The position numbers were made by a program, and so were the translations under genes. This document shows positions 10,503 to 21,226 of a DNA stretch of 64,000 nucleotides, in pieces. Positions within the stretch are counted from its first letter, which is position 1; every line of letters starts with the position of its first letter. The stretch spans positions 7,246,827 through 7,310,826 of the forward strand of contig NC_084805.1 of the NCBI RefSeq assembly GCF_963583255.1, in the 5' to 3' direction. The notes under the pieces were generated by a model. That model made no database searches and had not been told where the DNA came from. It saw nothing but the letters and a program-made list of their open reading frames with translations. The DNA is from Pyrus communis (lineage: Eukaryota > Streptophyta > Magnoliopsida > Rosales > Rosaceae).

Positions 10503-13337
10503 TAGGCCTGGCAAACGGGTCGTGTCTGTCGTGTTCGTGTCGTTTTCGTGTAACACCTGTTATCTTAACGGGTCGTATCGTGTCACACCCGTTATCTTAA
10601 CGGGTCCTTAACAGGTCGTGTCACTTTACCCAACGGGTAAAGTGACCCGACCCGTTATGACCCGTTAAGAAAAAAATATATTTTTTTACAATTTGCACAT
10701 ACCACACATTGCGACATAAATATTACTTGAAAACATTAAAACATTTCTCGTTCAAGTACTATATCTACACTCGAAAATGAAAGCCTAATAAAAAAAATAA
10801 TACATACACTACTAATCTATTACAAATATTAAATGTATATAATTATTAATATTATAGTTGATTCATACTTTTATTAAGTATATAAATTCCACTAGTGTAA
10901 ATATTTTAAATTGAAGATCAAATTCATTCTTTGTATTCATATAGGGTCAAGGAGTGTAGCTGTTAAAATTCATCAAAATCAGAGTTAAAATAACCGTTAA
11001 ATCTTGATTTTTCGTTTATAACCGTCGAAAAGCTTTGTCCCGTTACTTGATCTCTGAATGTTTTTTTTTGTGATTTTTTGCTGATGTGATCTCCAAGCAT
11101 ATACAAACAATTTTGATGGTTGGTTTGGATCGTTGAAATTAGTTTTGGAGAATTCGTAAAACGATAGATTGACTAACACTTAGAGTTTATTTATACTTTC
11201 ATTAAGTATAACATAAGATTTTGTGGTATCCACTTGTGTAAATATTTTAAATTGAAGATCGAATTCATTCATTGTATTCATATAGGGTCAAGGAGTGTAG
11301 TTATAAAAAATCATCAAAATCGGAGTTAAAATAACCGTTAAATCGTGATTTTTCGTTTATAACCGTTGAAAAGTTTTGTCCCGTTACTTGATCTCTGAAT
11401 GTTTTTTTTTTTGTGATTTTTTGCTGATGTGATCTCCAAGCATATACAAACAATTTTGACGGTTTGGATCGTTGAAATTAGTTTTGGAGAATTCGTAAAA
11501 CGATAGATTGACTAACACTTAGAGTTTATTTATACTTTCATTAAGTATAACATAAGATTTTGTGGTATCCACTTGTGTAAATATTTTAAATTGAAGATCG
11601 AATTCATTCATTGTATTCATATAGGGTCAAGGAGTGTATTTATAAAAAATCATCAAAATCGGAGTTAAAATAACCGTTAAATCGTGATTTTTTGTTTATA
11701 ACCGTTGAAAAGCTTTGTCCCGTTACTTCATCTTTGAATGTTTTTTTTTTGTGATTTTTTGCTGATGTGATCTCCAAGCATATACAAACAATTTTGACGG
11801 TTTGGATCGTTGAAATTAGTTTTGGAGAATTCGTAAAACGATAGATTGACTAACACTTAGAGTTTATTTATACTTTTATTAAGTATAACATAAGATTTTA
11901 TGGTATCCACTTGTGTAAATATTTTAAATTGAAGATCGAATTCATTCATTGTATTCATATAGGATCAAGGAGTGTAGTTATAAAAAATCATCAAAATCGG
12001 AGTTAAAATAACCGTTAAATCGTGATTTTTCGTTTATAACCGTTGAAAAGCTTTGTCCCGTTACTTGATCTCTGAATGTTTTTTTTTTGTGATTTTTTGC
12101 TGATGTGATCTCCAAGCATATACAAACAATTTTGACGGTTTGGATCGTTGAAATTAGTTTTGGAGAATTCGTAAAACGATAGATTGACTAACACTTAGAG
12201 TTTATTTATACTTTCATTAAGTATAACAAAAGATTTTGTGGTATCCACTTGTGTAAATATTTTAAATTGAAGATCGAATTCATTCATTGTATTCATATAG
12301 GGTCAAGGAGTGTAGTTATAAAAAATCATCAAAATCAGAGTTAAAATAACCGTTAAATCGTGATTTTTCGTTTATAACCGTTGAAAAGCTTTGTCCCGTT
12401 ACTTGATCTCTAAATGTTTATTTTTTATGATTTTTTGTTGATGTGATCTCAAAGCACATACAAACAAGTTTGACGGTTGGGATCGTTGAAATTAGTTTTG
12501 GAGAATTCGTATGCCATCAATCAAGTTCCGTGTGTGTGTGTGTGTATATATAAAATTATAATTGACTGGTACACGGAATAGTACATACATCACGTGTCAC
12601 GTTTGTCATTATAAAAATAGTGAGATATGTCATGACAGTCATGTGTGTGATAAAAAGTTAATAACTTAAAAAAAAAATAAAATTTCTCACCACTTCTATT
12701 AATTTTCATTTTTCCCTCTTTTTTTTGTTTCCTTTTCAACTTTTTCTTATCATTTTCACTTTTCCCTCCAACATCTTTCCCTAATTCCCTCACTTTTTTG
12801 TTTTATTTTCAACTTTTCTTAACATTTTCATTTTCCCTCCATTTTTTTTTTCAAAAAGGGCGGCAAGTTGGCAAATGCATGATCATGATTCATGCATATT
12901 AAATTATTAATTAATATGCATTATAGTTTTTATAAAATTTAATATATATATATATATATAATTAGTATAGATAGACTTAATATTTTGGGGGTATAATTAT
13001 TATAGTATATATAATAATTATAATTATTATAAATTTTATAGTTAATTTAATATATATATATATATATTTATTATAATTTTTAGGGGTATAAAATTGTAAA
13101 ATTAATGTATATAATTATTACAGTATTTTTTTAGGGTTATAAAATTATAAAAATAATATTCTGGTTATCGTGTATCGTGTTTACCCACGTGTATACCCGA
13201 CCCAACCCGTTATCTTAACAGGTGCTTATCGGGTTACCCGATAAGACCCGATTCGTTATCGTGTCGACCCAAACACCTGTTAATTTCGTGTCGTGTCGTG
13301 TCGGGTTATCGGGTCGTGTCAGAAATTGCCAGGCCTA
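10503..13337. mobile_element. non-autonomous hAT element, 2.8 kb
   Basis: Terminal inverted repeat TAGGCCTGGCAA at the left and its complement TTGCCAGGCCTA at the right. The 8-bp TSD GTGCTATC is perfect at 10495-10502 and 13338-13345. An uninterrupted paralogous site (AGTGCTATCTGAG) is visible near 10255-10267 in the neighbouring tandem copy, which proves the insertion. Subterminal regions are filled with GGGTCGTGTC and AACGGGT motifs in both orientations, typical of hAT transposase-binding sites. There is no transposase ORF. The interior is a tandem array followed by AT-rich DNA. Confidence 0.88.
10855..12510 (+). repeat. about five 338-340-bp tandem repeats in the hAT element
   Basis: Unit starts (AGAGTTTATTTATAC) lie at about 11181, 11521, 11859 and 12197, preceded by a more diverged unit from about 10855 and ending near 12510. 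Central copies are nearly identical and the outer ones more diverged. No unit is open in any frame. Each contains ATAGGGTCAAGGAGTGTA and CCGTTAAATCGTGATTTTTC. Confidence 0.9.
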
Positions 13338-13582
13338 GTGCTATCTGAGGCCGAATTAAATATCTTGATATTTGGGATAGATAATGAGAGGTAGCAATAA
13401 AGCCCAACAACCTCTCAAAATGATGTGTTCATTTTCTGTTAAGAGTTTGAGAAGAAAAGATAAGAACATTTCTGAATGGGTTAGGATTGAAACCTTAAAG
13501 AGCTTATTGGTATTCAACTTGAATTCGATTTTTTTCATTAAAAAATAGCGTCTTTTTTTTTTCTTTTTTATTTTTATTTTTA

Positions 13583-13733
13583 TTTTTTTAACAAACGATA
13601 TTTTATAAACTAAGAAAAGAGTGGATGAGTTTAATCTCACAATGGGCTAGTAATAATGTGGTTCAAATTTATCTTTGACAAGAATCGTACCTAAAACATC
13701 TGACTTACTACTAGATTGTAGTTTTAAGTGGCC
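13583..13733 (-). mobile_element. tRNA-derived SINE, copy 1
   Basis: Read on the minus strand it carries a B-box-like GGTACGATTCTTG, then TTTGAACCACATTATTACTAG, and ends GTTTGTTAAAAAAA. It is the same family as 14743-14929, 17706-17876 and 24530-24690, and looks like the widespread plant Au-type SINE. It is the most diverged of the four. Confidence 0.55.
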
Positions 13734-13797
13734 TCAAAAATAACTTTTGAATCTCAAGCCAAAATTATTGTTTGATAGGACTACTTTGAAATGAACT

Positions 13798-13858
13798 CAA
13801 AACTAAAAGCGCACTCTTATTTCCTCTCCTTCTCCATTCAGATCCTCTATCTCCTATT

Positions 13859-13936
<78 letters not shown>

Positions 13937-14130
13937 TCTTCCGATCTTGATTTCCTTGCTTTGGCTCTAATAGAGAGATGATGGCAGAGAGCTTTGTTTT
14001 TTTTTTTTTAATTGTTCAGACTTAAAACAATTTTGTGTTATACCAAACAAGTCTTTTAGTTTTATTAAAAACTGTTCAAAGAGATGGTCTAAAGGAATTT
14101 TTTTTTTTTAAATAATGAAAATTTTGTAAC
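13798..14130 (+). repeat. dispersed repeat, copy 1 (with CT microsatellite)
   Basis: Resembles 17005-17345: both have a long CT-rich stretch, TCTTCCGATCTTGAT or close, and CAATTTTGTGTTATACCAAACAAG. It is a shared repeat of unknown class; the CT tract has expanded here. Confidence 0.6.
13863..13933. repeat. (CT)n microsatellite, about 71 bp
   Basis: Uninterrupted CT dinucleotides. Likely length-polymorphic. Confidence 0.95.
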
Positions 14131-14171
14131 AGGATACTGTTTGCTAAAATACAAGTTTGAGCCAAGAGTAA

Positions 14172-14520
14172 GGGCTGGTTTGGTATTGCTGTGCTTTGAA
14201 AAAAAGCTGCTTCTGCTGTTCTGTGAGAATAAACAGATGTGAAATAAAGCAGCAGAGTGTTTGGTAAATTTTTTTTGTAAAAGTGCTTTTGAAAAAACAA
14301 AGTAGTATTATAGTGTTTGGTAAACTTTTATGTAAAACAGATGTGAAAAAAGCCGGTTTTTCAAAGCTGGGTTTTGCAGCTTCTTATTTTTAGTTTTTTT
14401 CACCCAAAACTATGAAAAAAAAGCTAAAGCTGAAGCTGAATGTTTACTAAACACAAAAACAGCTCCCAGCTTTTTTTGATACCAACTTTTTTCAGAATCA
14501 CCTCAGTACCAAACCAGGCC
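14172..14520. mobile_element. Tourist-like (PIF/Harbinger) MITE
   Basis: Ends GGGCTGGTTTGGTA and, inverted, GGCCTGGTTTGGTACTG, flanked by the 3-bp TSD TAA (14169-14171 and 14521-14523). A 3-bp TAA/TTA target and GG-starting inverted repeats are the PIF/Harbinger signature. 349 bp, non-coding, AT-rich core. Confidence 0.8.
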
Positions 14521-14742
14521 TAAGTGAAGTGCAGAGAAAGGCATGGTATTCAGCCCAACATCAGTTAGGTAAATTCAAGGTGCTCCAGTAGAAGACAACA
14601 ATATTTAGCCGAGTCTTTATGACTGAATGATTGTGGACAGATAAAATTTGAGCAATGTTGAGCTAAGTCCCAGATAAACTAAAACAATTAAGGATTAACA
14701 TCGATTCTGATAAGTTAAGGGGTGCTTAAAGGATCAAAATTC

Positions 14743-14929
14743 TTTTTTTATTTATTTATTTTTTTTAACAAACAATATAAATCAACACTAATGGGGTGGG
14801 GGAGTTAGCTAAGTCTCACAATGGGCTAGCAATAATGTGGTTCAAATTCGCCTTTGGCGAGAATCAAACCTAAGACCTCTCACTTACAAGTGAAGAGGAA
14901 TACCACTAGACTGTAGTACTAAGTGACAA
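14743..14929 (-). mobile_element. tRNA-derived SINE, copy 2, with 10-bp TSD
   Basis: The best-preserved copy. It is flanked by the 10-bp direct repeat ATCAAAATTC at 14733-14742 and 14930-14939. The minus strand reads a B-box-like GGTTTGATTCTCGCC, then CACATTATTGCTAGCCCATT and an A/T-rich 3' tail (AAAAAAATAAATAAATAAAAAAA inverted at the left edge). TSD plus tail show target-primed retroposition. Confidence 0.75.
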
Positions 14930-15114
14930 ATCAAAATTCATTCGTACTCATATAAGAAGGAATTAAGTTCAGAGATGGGTTAGGTTTAGAGTCCTGATTC
15001 GAATGGAGAAGCTGAGACTAGATCATGGTTAAGTAAGGACTGATATGTTGGAATATTATGGGAAATGCTGTGTAGGCTCAGTACTATCAAGACACTGCTT
15101 CGACAAACCTTCTT

Positions 15115-15307
15115 TGTGACAGCCTGTCCCGAAATATTTGTATCGATAGCGTGAAATTACTAAAGTACCCTTGAATGTTTGTGGCGTTGTGTGGTTTAAG
15201 TTTTGGTTATGGACCAATATGTTAAGTCCTTAATATTTTGGAACCAATTAGGAACTTAGACTTAGGCTTGTTTTCTTGTTTTTAGTTGGTTGCAAACTGG
15301 ACCACAC

Positions 15308-15341
<34 letters not shown>

Positions 15342-16940
15342 TCCCTTTCCCCGTTGACCTTTTCTCTCTCTCATTCTCTCGGACTTCATCCATTTTCCGT
15401 ACAAGTCGTACAGACACCACCCAAACCATTCCATTTCTTCACGGATCGACGTCGATGAGGACGTTTTTATGTTCCTTGCAAACTCAGGAACTCATCTGCA
15501 CTATCATCTGGATGTGAAGCCTTCATTTTCCTGAGAAACCATAATCTCCGATTTGAGCATTGTTCATGCAATCGTAAATGTGAAGTTTTGAGGAGATTTT
15601 AAGCTGCTAGGAAGCTTTAGAACGTCTTCATGAAGCTCAGAGAAGAAAAACGAAGTGTTTTGGACATCGGGAAGTTGAGTTTGGCGAGTTTTAAGTTTGA
15701 CCGGATTATCGAGGCTTCTTCTACTAGATCCCGTGGATTTCAGGGCTTGAAATTGGTGAGGTTTTGTTCTTCTCGTTGTAAGCTTTAATTTAAGACAAAT
15801 TTCATGGAATTTGGTTGAGAAGTGTAAGAGATATGAAGTTTTAAAGTTTTTCCAGAAATCGGCGAAAATTCGAGTTTCAGATGGTGGCGACCGGCAAGGC
15901 TCGCCGGAGAAGGAGACGAATATTCTGTCAGAGTTGACAGAATATTCTAACGGTGTCAGGTAACACCGTTAACTTCTTTTAAGGTTTTAACGGAATATTC
16001 CTAATTGCCGTTAACTGTTACGTTAGGATTGGCCGCGTATGGGGGCGCGTCTGGCCGTGACTTGGCTGGCGCATGGATGGTCGGAAAATTTTTCTGTAGA
16101 AGTTATTAGCTAGTTTCATTTGATGGTCGGGATGTTTGTGGTGTTGAGTAGATTACGTTGGTATATTCAAACACCTCATTTGAGCAATGTATGAGAAGTT
16201 ATTAGCTAGTTTCGTTTATGTGCTTTAAATTAACGTTTATATAGTTGTTTCGCATATAGGAGAGACATATCCTCAGGACGAGCGCAATCAATCAAGGCTT
16301 GGGGGCTACGACCCTTCCACATACCAGTGAGTGGGCTTTTGGTTTTTTGTATATACCTATATACTTGAGATTTTTCCCAAAAAATCGATTTAAATGAAAT
16401 TATGTTTGAAATGCCATGCCTATTGATTTATGCTTAGACTATGAATTTGTATGACATGGCATATTTGTGAATTTTGTTATTCTGAGCATGGTTGTGGTAT
16501 AGATATGTATTCTATTTTTTGGGAAATTATACAGGTTTTACGGCGAGGGGTTACTATCTTTGGTAATTGAAATGGTTTTGAAAAACATTGTTTTTTCCCA
16601 CTCACATTTTCTGTTTTGTGCCCCTCCAGGTTCTAGTTAGGAGTGCTTTTTGGTGGCTTGCGAGGAATTCACGGCAGCTCTGACAGATTATTACCATTGT
16701 ATGGTCACCTTTGGGTGTTGTATAATTAGTAATTGTCCTGCTGGGCTGCACTTAGGCTACTTATGCTCTGGTTGTGAATTCACACTTATTTCGTCTTGCA
16801 CCTTATCTTATTTAGTGCTCTAGTTAGTTTGGTTTTTATTTATTCGTATTTTTATATTATTATTGTTTTCGCACTGTGCACGTGGCTACATCACCCTCAC
16901 GTGATGGCCAACACGCCTTGATTTCGGTTGGGGTGTGTCA
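15115..16940 (+). mobile_element. solo LTR of the hairpin/intron LTR family, short form
   Basis: Starts TGTGACAG and ends GTGTGTCA (TG...CA) with a perfect 5-bp TSD TTCTT at 15110-15114 and 16941-16945, so a solo LTR of 1826 bp. Start and end sequences match the family at 35335, 55206 and the inverted copies at 43777 and 46412. It contains a (CA)n tract at 15307-15339 and no credible ORF. A putative intron runs from GTGAGTGGG at 16327 to the acceptor TGCCCCTCCAG ending at 16629. This copy lacks the hairpin-repeat array. Confidence 0.8.
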
Positions 16941-17004
16941 TTCTTATCCTTAAAGCCTTGCCTATAAATATATCTTACTTCACGAAAATATAAAAAATCT
17001 GATT

Positions 17005-17345
17005 TTAAAATTTTTAAAACTAAAACCCGCCTCTTATCCCCTCTCTCCGAATCCACTCTTCATCATTCTCTCTCTCCTCTGTCTTATCTCTTTCTCTCTC
17101 GCTCTCTCTCTCTCCTCCCCTTTCTTCCAATCTCTTCTCTCTCTTTCTCTCCCCACTATCTTTTCCGATCTTGATCTGCCTCCTTCGGCTCCAACAAAGA
17201 GTTGTTAGTCGTTTTTATTTAAATTGTTAAGACGTAAAAACAATTTTGTGTTATACCAAACAAGTTTGTTTGTTTTATAAAAAAATTGTTCTTAAGAGAT
17301 GGTCTTAATAATTTTTTTTTTAAATGATGAAAATAGGATATTAAA
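17005..17345 (+). repeat. dispersed repeat, copy 2
   Basis: Second copy of the repeat at 13798-14130, with a shorter CT-rich stretch. Class unknown. Confidence 0.6.
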
Positions 17346-17705
17346 CGGGCCTTAAATTTCTTTTTGACTTTCATCTTGATATTAAAGTCAAGTTGACTTA
17401 CATTTGAGAGTATAACGGCCACTCCAAAAATCACTAGGGCAATTATTTAACTTGCAACACATGTGATTAATACATTCATTTTAAAATATACTTCAAATAC
17501 GGATAAATCGATGCTGTGTTTGTTTAATTAAATTTTGTTGGGATCAAAATTTTTATTTGGAGAAAATTTTTAGATGACATGTTTTGTTGAAAATTAATTG
17601 AAGCATATTTTCTCACCATATCGTTGGATAAACCTTTTGATGTTTAGGATTAGCCTGGCTTGTACATCTTATTAAATTTAATGAATGTTGAATAAATTTA
17701 ACGAG

Positions 17706-17876
17706 CCCTTAGTTTTTTTTTTTTTTTTTTTTAACAAACGATCATTTCTATATTAAAGGGAGGGAGATGGGCTAACAATAATTGGGTTCAAATTCGTCTT
17801 TAGCGAGAATTAAACCTAAAACCTCTCACTTACAAATAAAGATAAATACCACTAGATTATAGTACCAAGTAGCAAC
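17706..17876 (-). mobile_element. tRNA-derived SINE, copy 3
   Basis: On the minus strand it carries a B-box-like GGTTTAATTCTCG and the shared body, and ends in a long A tail (T run at 17711-17731). Same family as 14743-14929. The TSD was not resolved. Confidence 0.6.
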
Positions 17877-18900
17877 CTCTAATATTGTTTGATTAAATAA
17901 AAACAAATAAAAACATGAAGCATATTTGCTTACCATAATATCACAAGATTTGCATACGGAAATGATTTCTTATTGCAGCACTGCTTGACAGGGACAGACA
18001 TAATATATATAATTAATAGCAGAAATGATATTTGCATTGCTTTTCATAGCAGAAATGGTGTTTGATTTGCTTTAGTAATAATTAATACGCATTTTAATTA
18101 AAATAGTCTTTAACATTAGTATAATTTCTTAATTTGATTTCTGACAATGAAAATCAATAAAAACGATTTCTGAATTTGTCTACATTAAATCATTTTAGTC
18201 ATTTCGTAAAAAATTTATCAATATCCTAGTTAAATTGTCATATGAGGTTAGTGAAAGATTTTTACAGAATTACTAAAATGATTTATAGTAAACAAACTCA
18301 ATCACTAATCCTGTCAAATTTTAATTAAAAAAATTAAAATAAAGAGTTATACTAATTTATTTTTGTTAAAAACCATAATTTTAATACGATCTCGTGAAAC
18401 ATATTTTTGGGATCACAATTCAAGCTGCATGTAGGACAAATAATTATGAAATTTACTCGTCTTGAGTACGCAAGAGCGGAGCCAACTAAGGTAGGGTCGG
18501 CCGACCGACCTCTCCTTCCATCACTTCGGAAAGATAATTATGAAAAGGACATGGACCATGGAGAATCCCAAATAGTAAAATAACATGATTTGAAATAATT
18601 TGATTTCAATTCATTCTAATTGTTATTTTTGGGAAGATGTTGATATTTTGAACGAGGCATAGAGACTCCCAAGAAAGTGACAAAACTAGGTACGGATGGA
18701 CACTTGGAAACTAAAGCAACGGACCATTTTAAGTATTAGAATGCATTACAATTCTTCACTTTTTTACTATATTGTATAGATTTTCCATCTTAACCTTTAC
18801 TCTGATGGATCATCATCCTTTTCTTCAACTTACTATTTCTCTGAGGTCAAAATTTTCTCTGTTTTTTTTATGTAGTTTTAGTTATGCACAGATGAATGGG
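17877..18900. other. AT-rich non-coding stretch
   Basis: No gene recognised. A GC-richer patch at 18470-18530 stands out but has no readable frame of length. Confidence 0.35.
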
Positions 18901-18908
18901 ATTTACTT

Positions 18909-19135
18909 TGGAGGTAGATTCTTTGCCTTCTTATTTTCTATGCCTTTCCGTGCCCTCATGTTTTGTATGGTCACAGTTAAGTCACGTTAATATTTTAGAT
19001 ATATATATTTTTTTATAGAGATAATAAGACAATAATAAATAGTAATATAAAATGTTAACGTGACTTAACTGTAACCATACAAACAGGAAGGCACCGAAAG
19101 GCACGGGAAGTGGGAGGGCAGATAATCTGCCTCCC
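18909..19135. mobile_element. fold-back MITE with about 100-bp arms
   Basis: Left arm 18910-19010 and right arm 19045-19134 are inverted matches. The closest part reads ACAGTTAAGTCACGTTAA on both arms, and the outer ends read GGAGGTAGATT and, inverted, GGAGGCAGATT. The loop is about 40 bp of AT-rich DNA. Flanking TTTACTT (18902-18908 and 19136-19142) is probably a target duplication. A transcript would form a long hairpin. Confidence 0.7.
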
Positions 19136-19605
19136 TTTACTTCCGCTGACTTGAAGCACTTGAAGGAGCCGAACCTCAAGGTTCCAGAGCCCGAGACGAA
19201 TTCACCTTGATAGGGCGTGACTATTACGATTATTGAAACGAGGTGATGACGAGTGTGCCCTGTTTTTGCTGTGCAATTGAGTTAGCAGTAGTTTCTTTTT
19301 TGGCTTCGTTGTGTTTTGTGTATGTTCCTGTCCATGATCGTTTGTGTGGCCTCGCTTCTTATTGATGACTTTGTTTGTTCCTAGGTTTTAATTTGTCACC
19401 AATGATCTATTGTGACAAATCTATACCGATAGTTCTTGTGCGTTTCGTTGTTCATTGTGGTTGCCGTATAGAAAATTAATTAAGTTTGCTTGTTGTGCAC
19501 TTATTCTCCAAATCAAGAATTCAGTCACTGAAAAATATGTCTCAGATGGCACCATTGTAATCTTGTAATCGTATTTTTTAGTATCAATAAAATATGGCTA
19601 TTGCT
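19136..19605 (+). pseudogene. possible 3' end of a gene with polyadenylation signal
   Basis: Directly after the fold-back MITE a short frame runs to a TGA at about 19212, spelling ADLKHLKEPNLKVPEPETNS near its end. About 390 bp of U-rich UTR-like sequence follows, with AATAAA near 19587 and a short A run at 19604-19613. If the MITE and one target repeat are ignored, the frame extends only a few codons further left before a stop. It may be a truncated gene tail or a retrocopy. The protein was not recognised. Confidence 0.25.
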
Positions 19606-19613
19606 TCTGTTAA

Positions 19614-19984
19614 AAAAATTGTGGAAAGCATCTCCTCTTATCATGTCGTTCACACTTGCTGATTGGAAAGGAATTTGGGAACGGAAAAATATCCTCCATT
19701 CTATAGTTGAAGTATAAAATTACATTTTATTTTCATTTTTTTAGTGTGAAACCAAATGAAAACGTAGAGGATAATTTTTCTCGAATGCTTTCCACTTGCA
19801 CCCTGTCCTTTTCTTTTTGTTCTTCACCATGTCAGTTTCGATTCGTCTCTAAGTGAGCGTGTGGCACGTGTAAGAAACCCAATGAAAGTTGTTTAGACTC
19901 AAAATGAACATTGGGCTTGCTTCGCGGCCCAAACCCGCGTGAAACCTCAAAATACTTATTGGGTCCTTCATTTTAGGAGATGTG
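19614..19984. other. unclassified stretch
   Basis: No gene or paired repeats recognised. Confidence 0.3.
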
Positions 19985-21226
19985 GACAGTACCTCAATTG
20001 TGCATCGCATTACAATCTCATATCTTATATTTTAAATATTACAATATCATACCTTAATTTATGAATTTATTGCAATGTAATACCTCAGTTAATTAATCTG
20101 TCAAATTGACCGTTAAGTGATGATGTGGCAATGCAGAGACATTTTACTAACGTGGGAATCAACTTGTGTCAATGGTCAAACAACTTATAGAAATATTTAA
20201 CTATTTTAATTATTTTAATTCATTTATATATTATTTAAAAAAATTCAAAATTCAAAATTCAAAATTAAATAATAATAAATAATAAAAAAACCAGCACGAC
20301 ACTCACCCCATCTATCTCATTCCTTCCCCAGGACCCAGAACCACCATCCCACCACTTTCTCTCTCGCCATACCTGAACCTAGAACCACCATCACATCCCT
20401 CTCTCCCCTTCCTTCCTGTATTCTCTCTCTCCCTTTCATGCTGCAACAACGGCCTCATCGGCTTCGTCATCGTCCGCAAGCTCCAAGCTTTAGGCTTCAT
20501 GAACCTCGTCCTCCGCACCCACACTGAGCTCGACCTCACCTGCCAAGCTGACGTCGATTCCTTCTTAGCCACCGAGAAACCCTAATTCGTGATCAATGCC
20601 AATGTCATTCACGCCAATAACACGGATGCGGCAGATTTCATCGTTGTCAATCTCTAGATCCAACCAACGTCATTGATGGCACCTACCAATTTAGAGTCAA
20701 GAAGCTCCTGTTCCTCGACCCCTCCTGCATTTACCCCAAATTCACTCCTCAGCCCATTCTTGCTTGTTTTCTTAATTTGGTTTCCTTTTCTTCCTCTGAT
20801 GTAAATTACATGGCTTTCTTTGATTTTCTTGGCTGAGCCTTTACGATTCAGAAATTAAGGTTTGATTGCTTTTGCAGAAATGGTGATTATGGGTTGATGT
20901 GTGGTGAGAGAGAGAGAAGTGAGGGGAAGGATGGGTTGTTTAGGGTGAGCGTCGTGAGGTTAAATTCTTTTTTTATTTAAATAATATTTAAAATGAATTA
21001 AAATAATTTTAACAATTACATATTTTTATTAGTTGGCACAAGTTGGTTGCCATGTCAGCAAAATATGGGTCATGTATTTGTCACGTCATCACTTAACGGT
21101 CAATTTAACAGATTAATTAACGGATGTATGACTTCGCAACAAATTCATAAATTAAGGTATGACATTGCAATGTTTAAAACATGAGGTATGAAAATCTGGT
21201 GTGAGTGTGTAATTTACCCTAAATAT
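19985..21226. mobile_element. Pack-MULE-like element carrying a GDP-L-fucose synthase fragment
   Basis: Inverted arms of about 200 bp: 20000-20160 against 21030-21220. Both share CATACCTTAATTTATGAATTT and TTAATTAATCTGT followed by GACCGTTAAGTGATGA. The right end is GTAATTTACCCT, the same terminus as the MULE at 22673-24101. The left terminus has diverged and I could not define the TSD, so ends are approximate. The interior (20300-20900) is much richer in G+C than its surroundings and contains a recognisable host gene fragment, the hallmark of a Pack-MULE. Confidence 0.65.
20428..20756 (+). pseudogene. captured GDP-L-fucose synthase (GER-type) fragment
   Basis: GDP-L-fucose synthase is a cytosolic NADPH-dependent epimerase-reductase making GDP-L-fucose for cell-wall polymers and glycoproteins. 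The plus strand reads NNGLIGFVIVRKLQALGF, an altered Rossmann GxxGxxG region, then LVLRTHTELDLTCQADV, an in-frame stop after TEKP, IHANNT, another stop after VVNL, and in a shifted frame [15 protein letters not shown]. That order matches the N-terminal third of the enzyme. The Gly motif is changed (GHRG to xNNG), stops and a frameshift interrupt it, and the catalytic Tyr-Lys region and C-terminus are absent, so it is non-functional. The assignment is by recognition of family motifs. Confidence 0.75.

Noticed and set aside
20312..20572. 86-codon minus-strand frame
   Set aside because: It is the shadow of the captured GDP-L-fucose synthase fragment and its CT-rich lead, which read on the plus strand.
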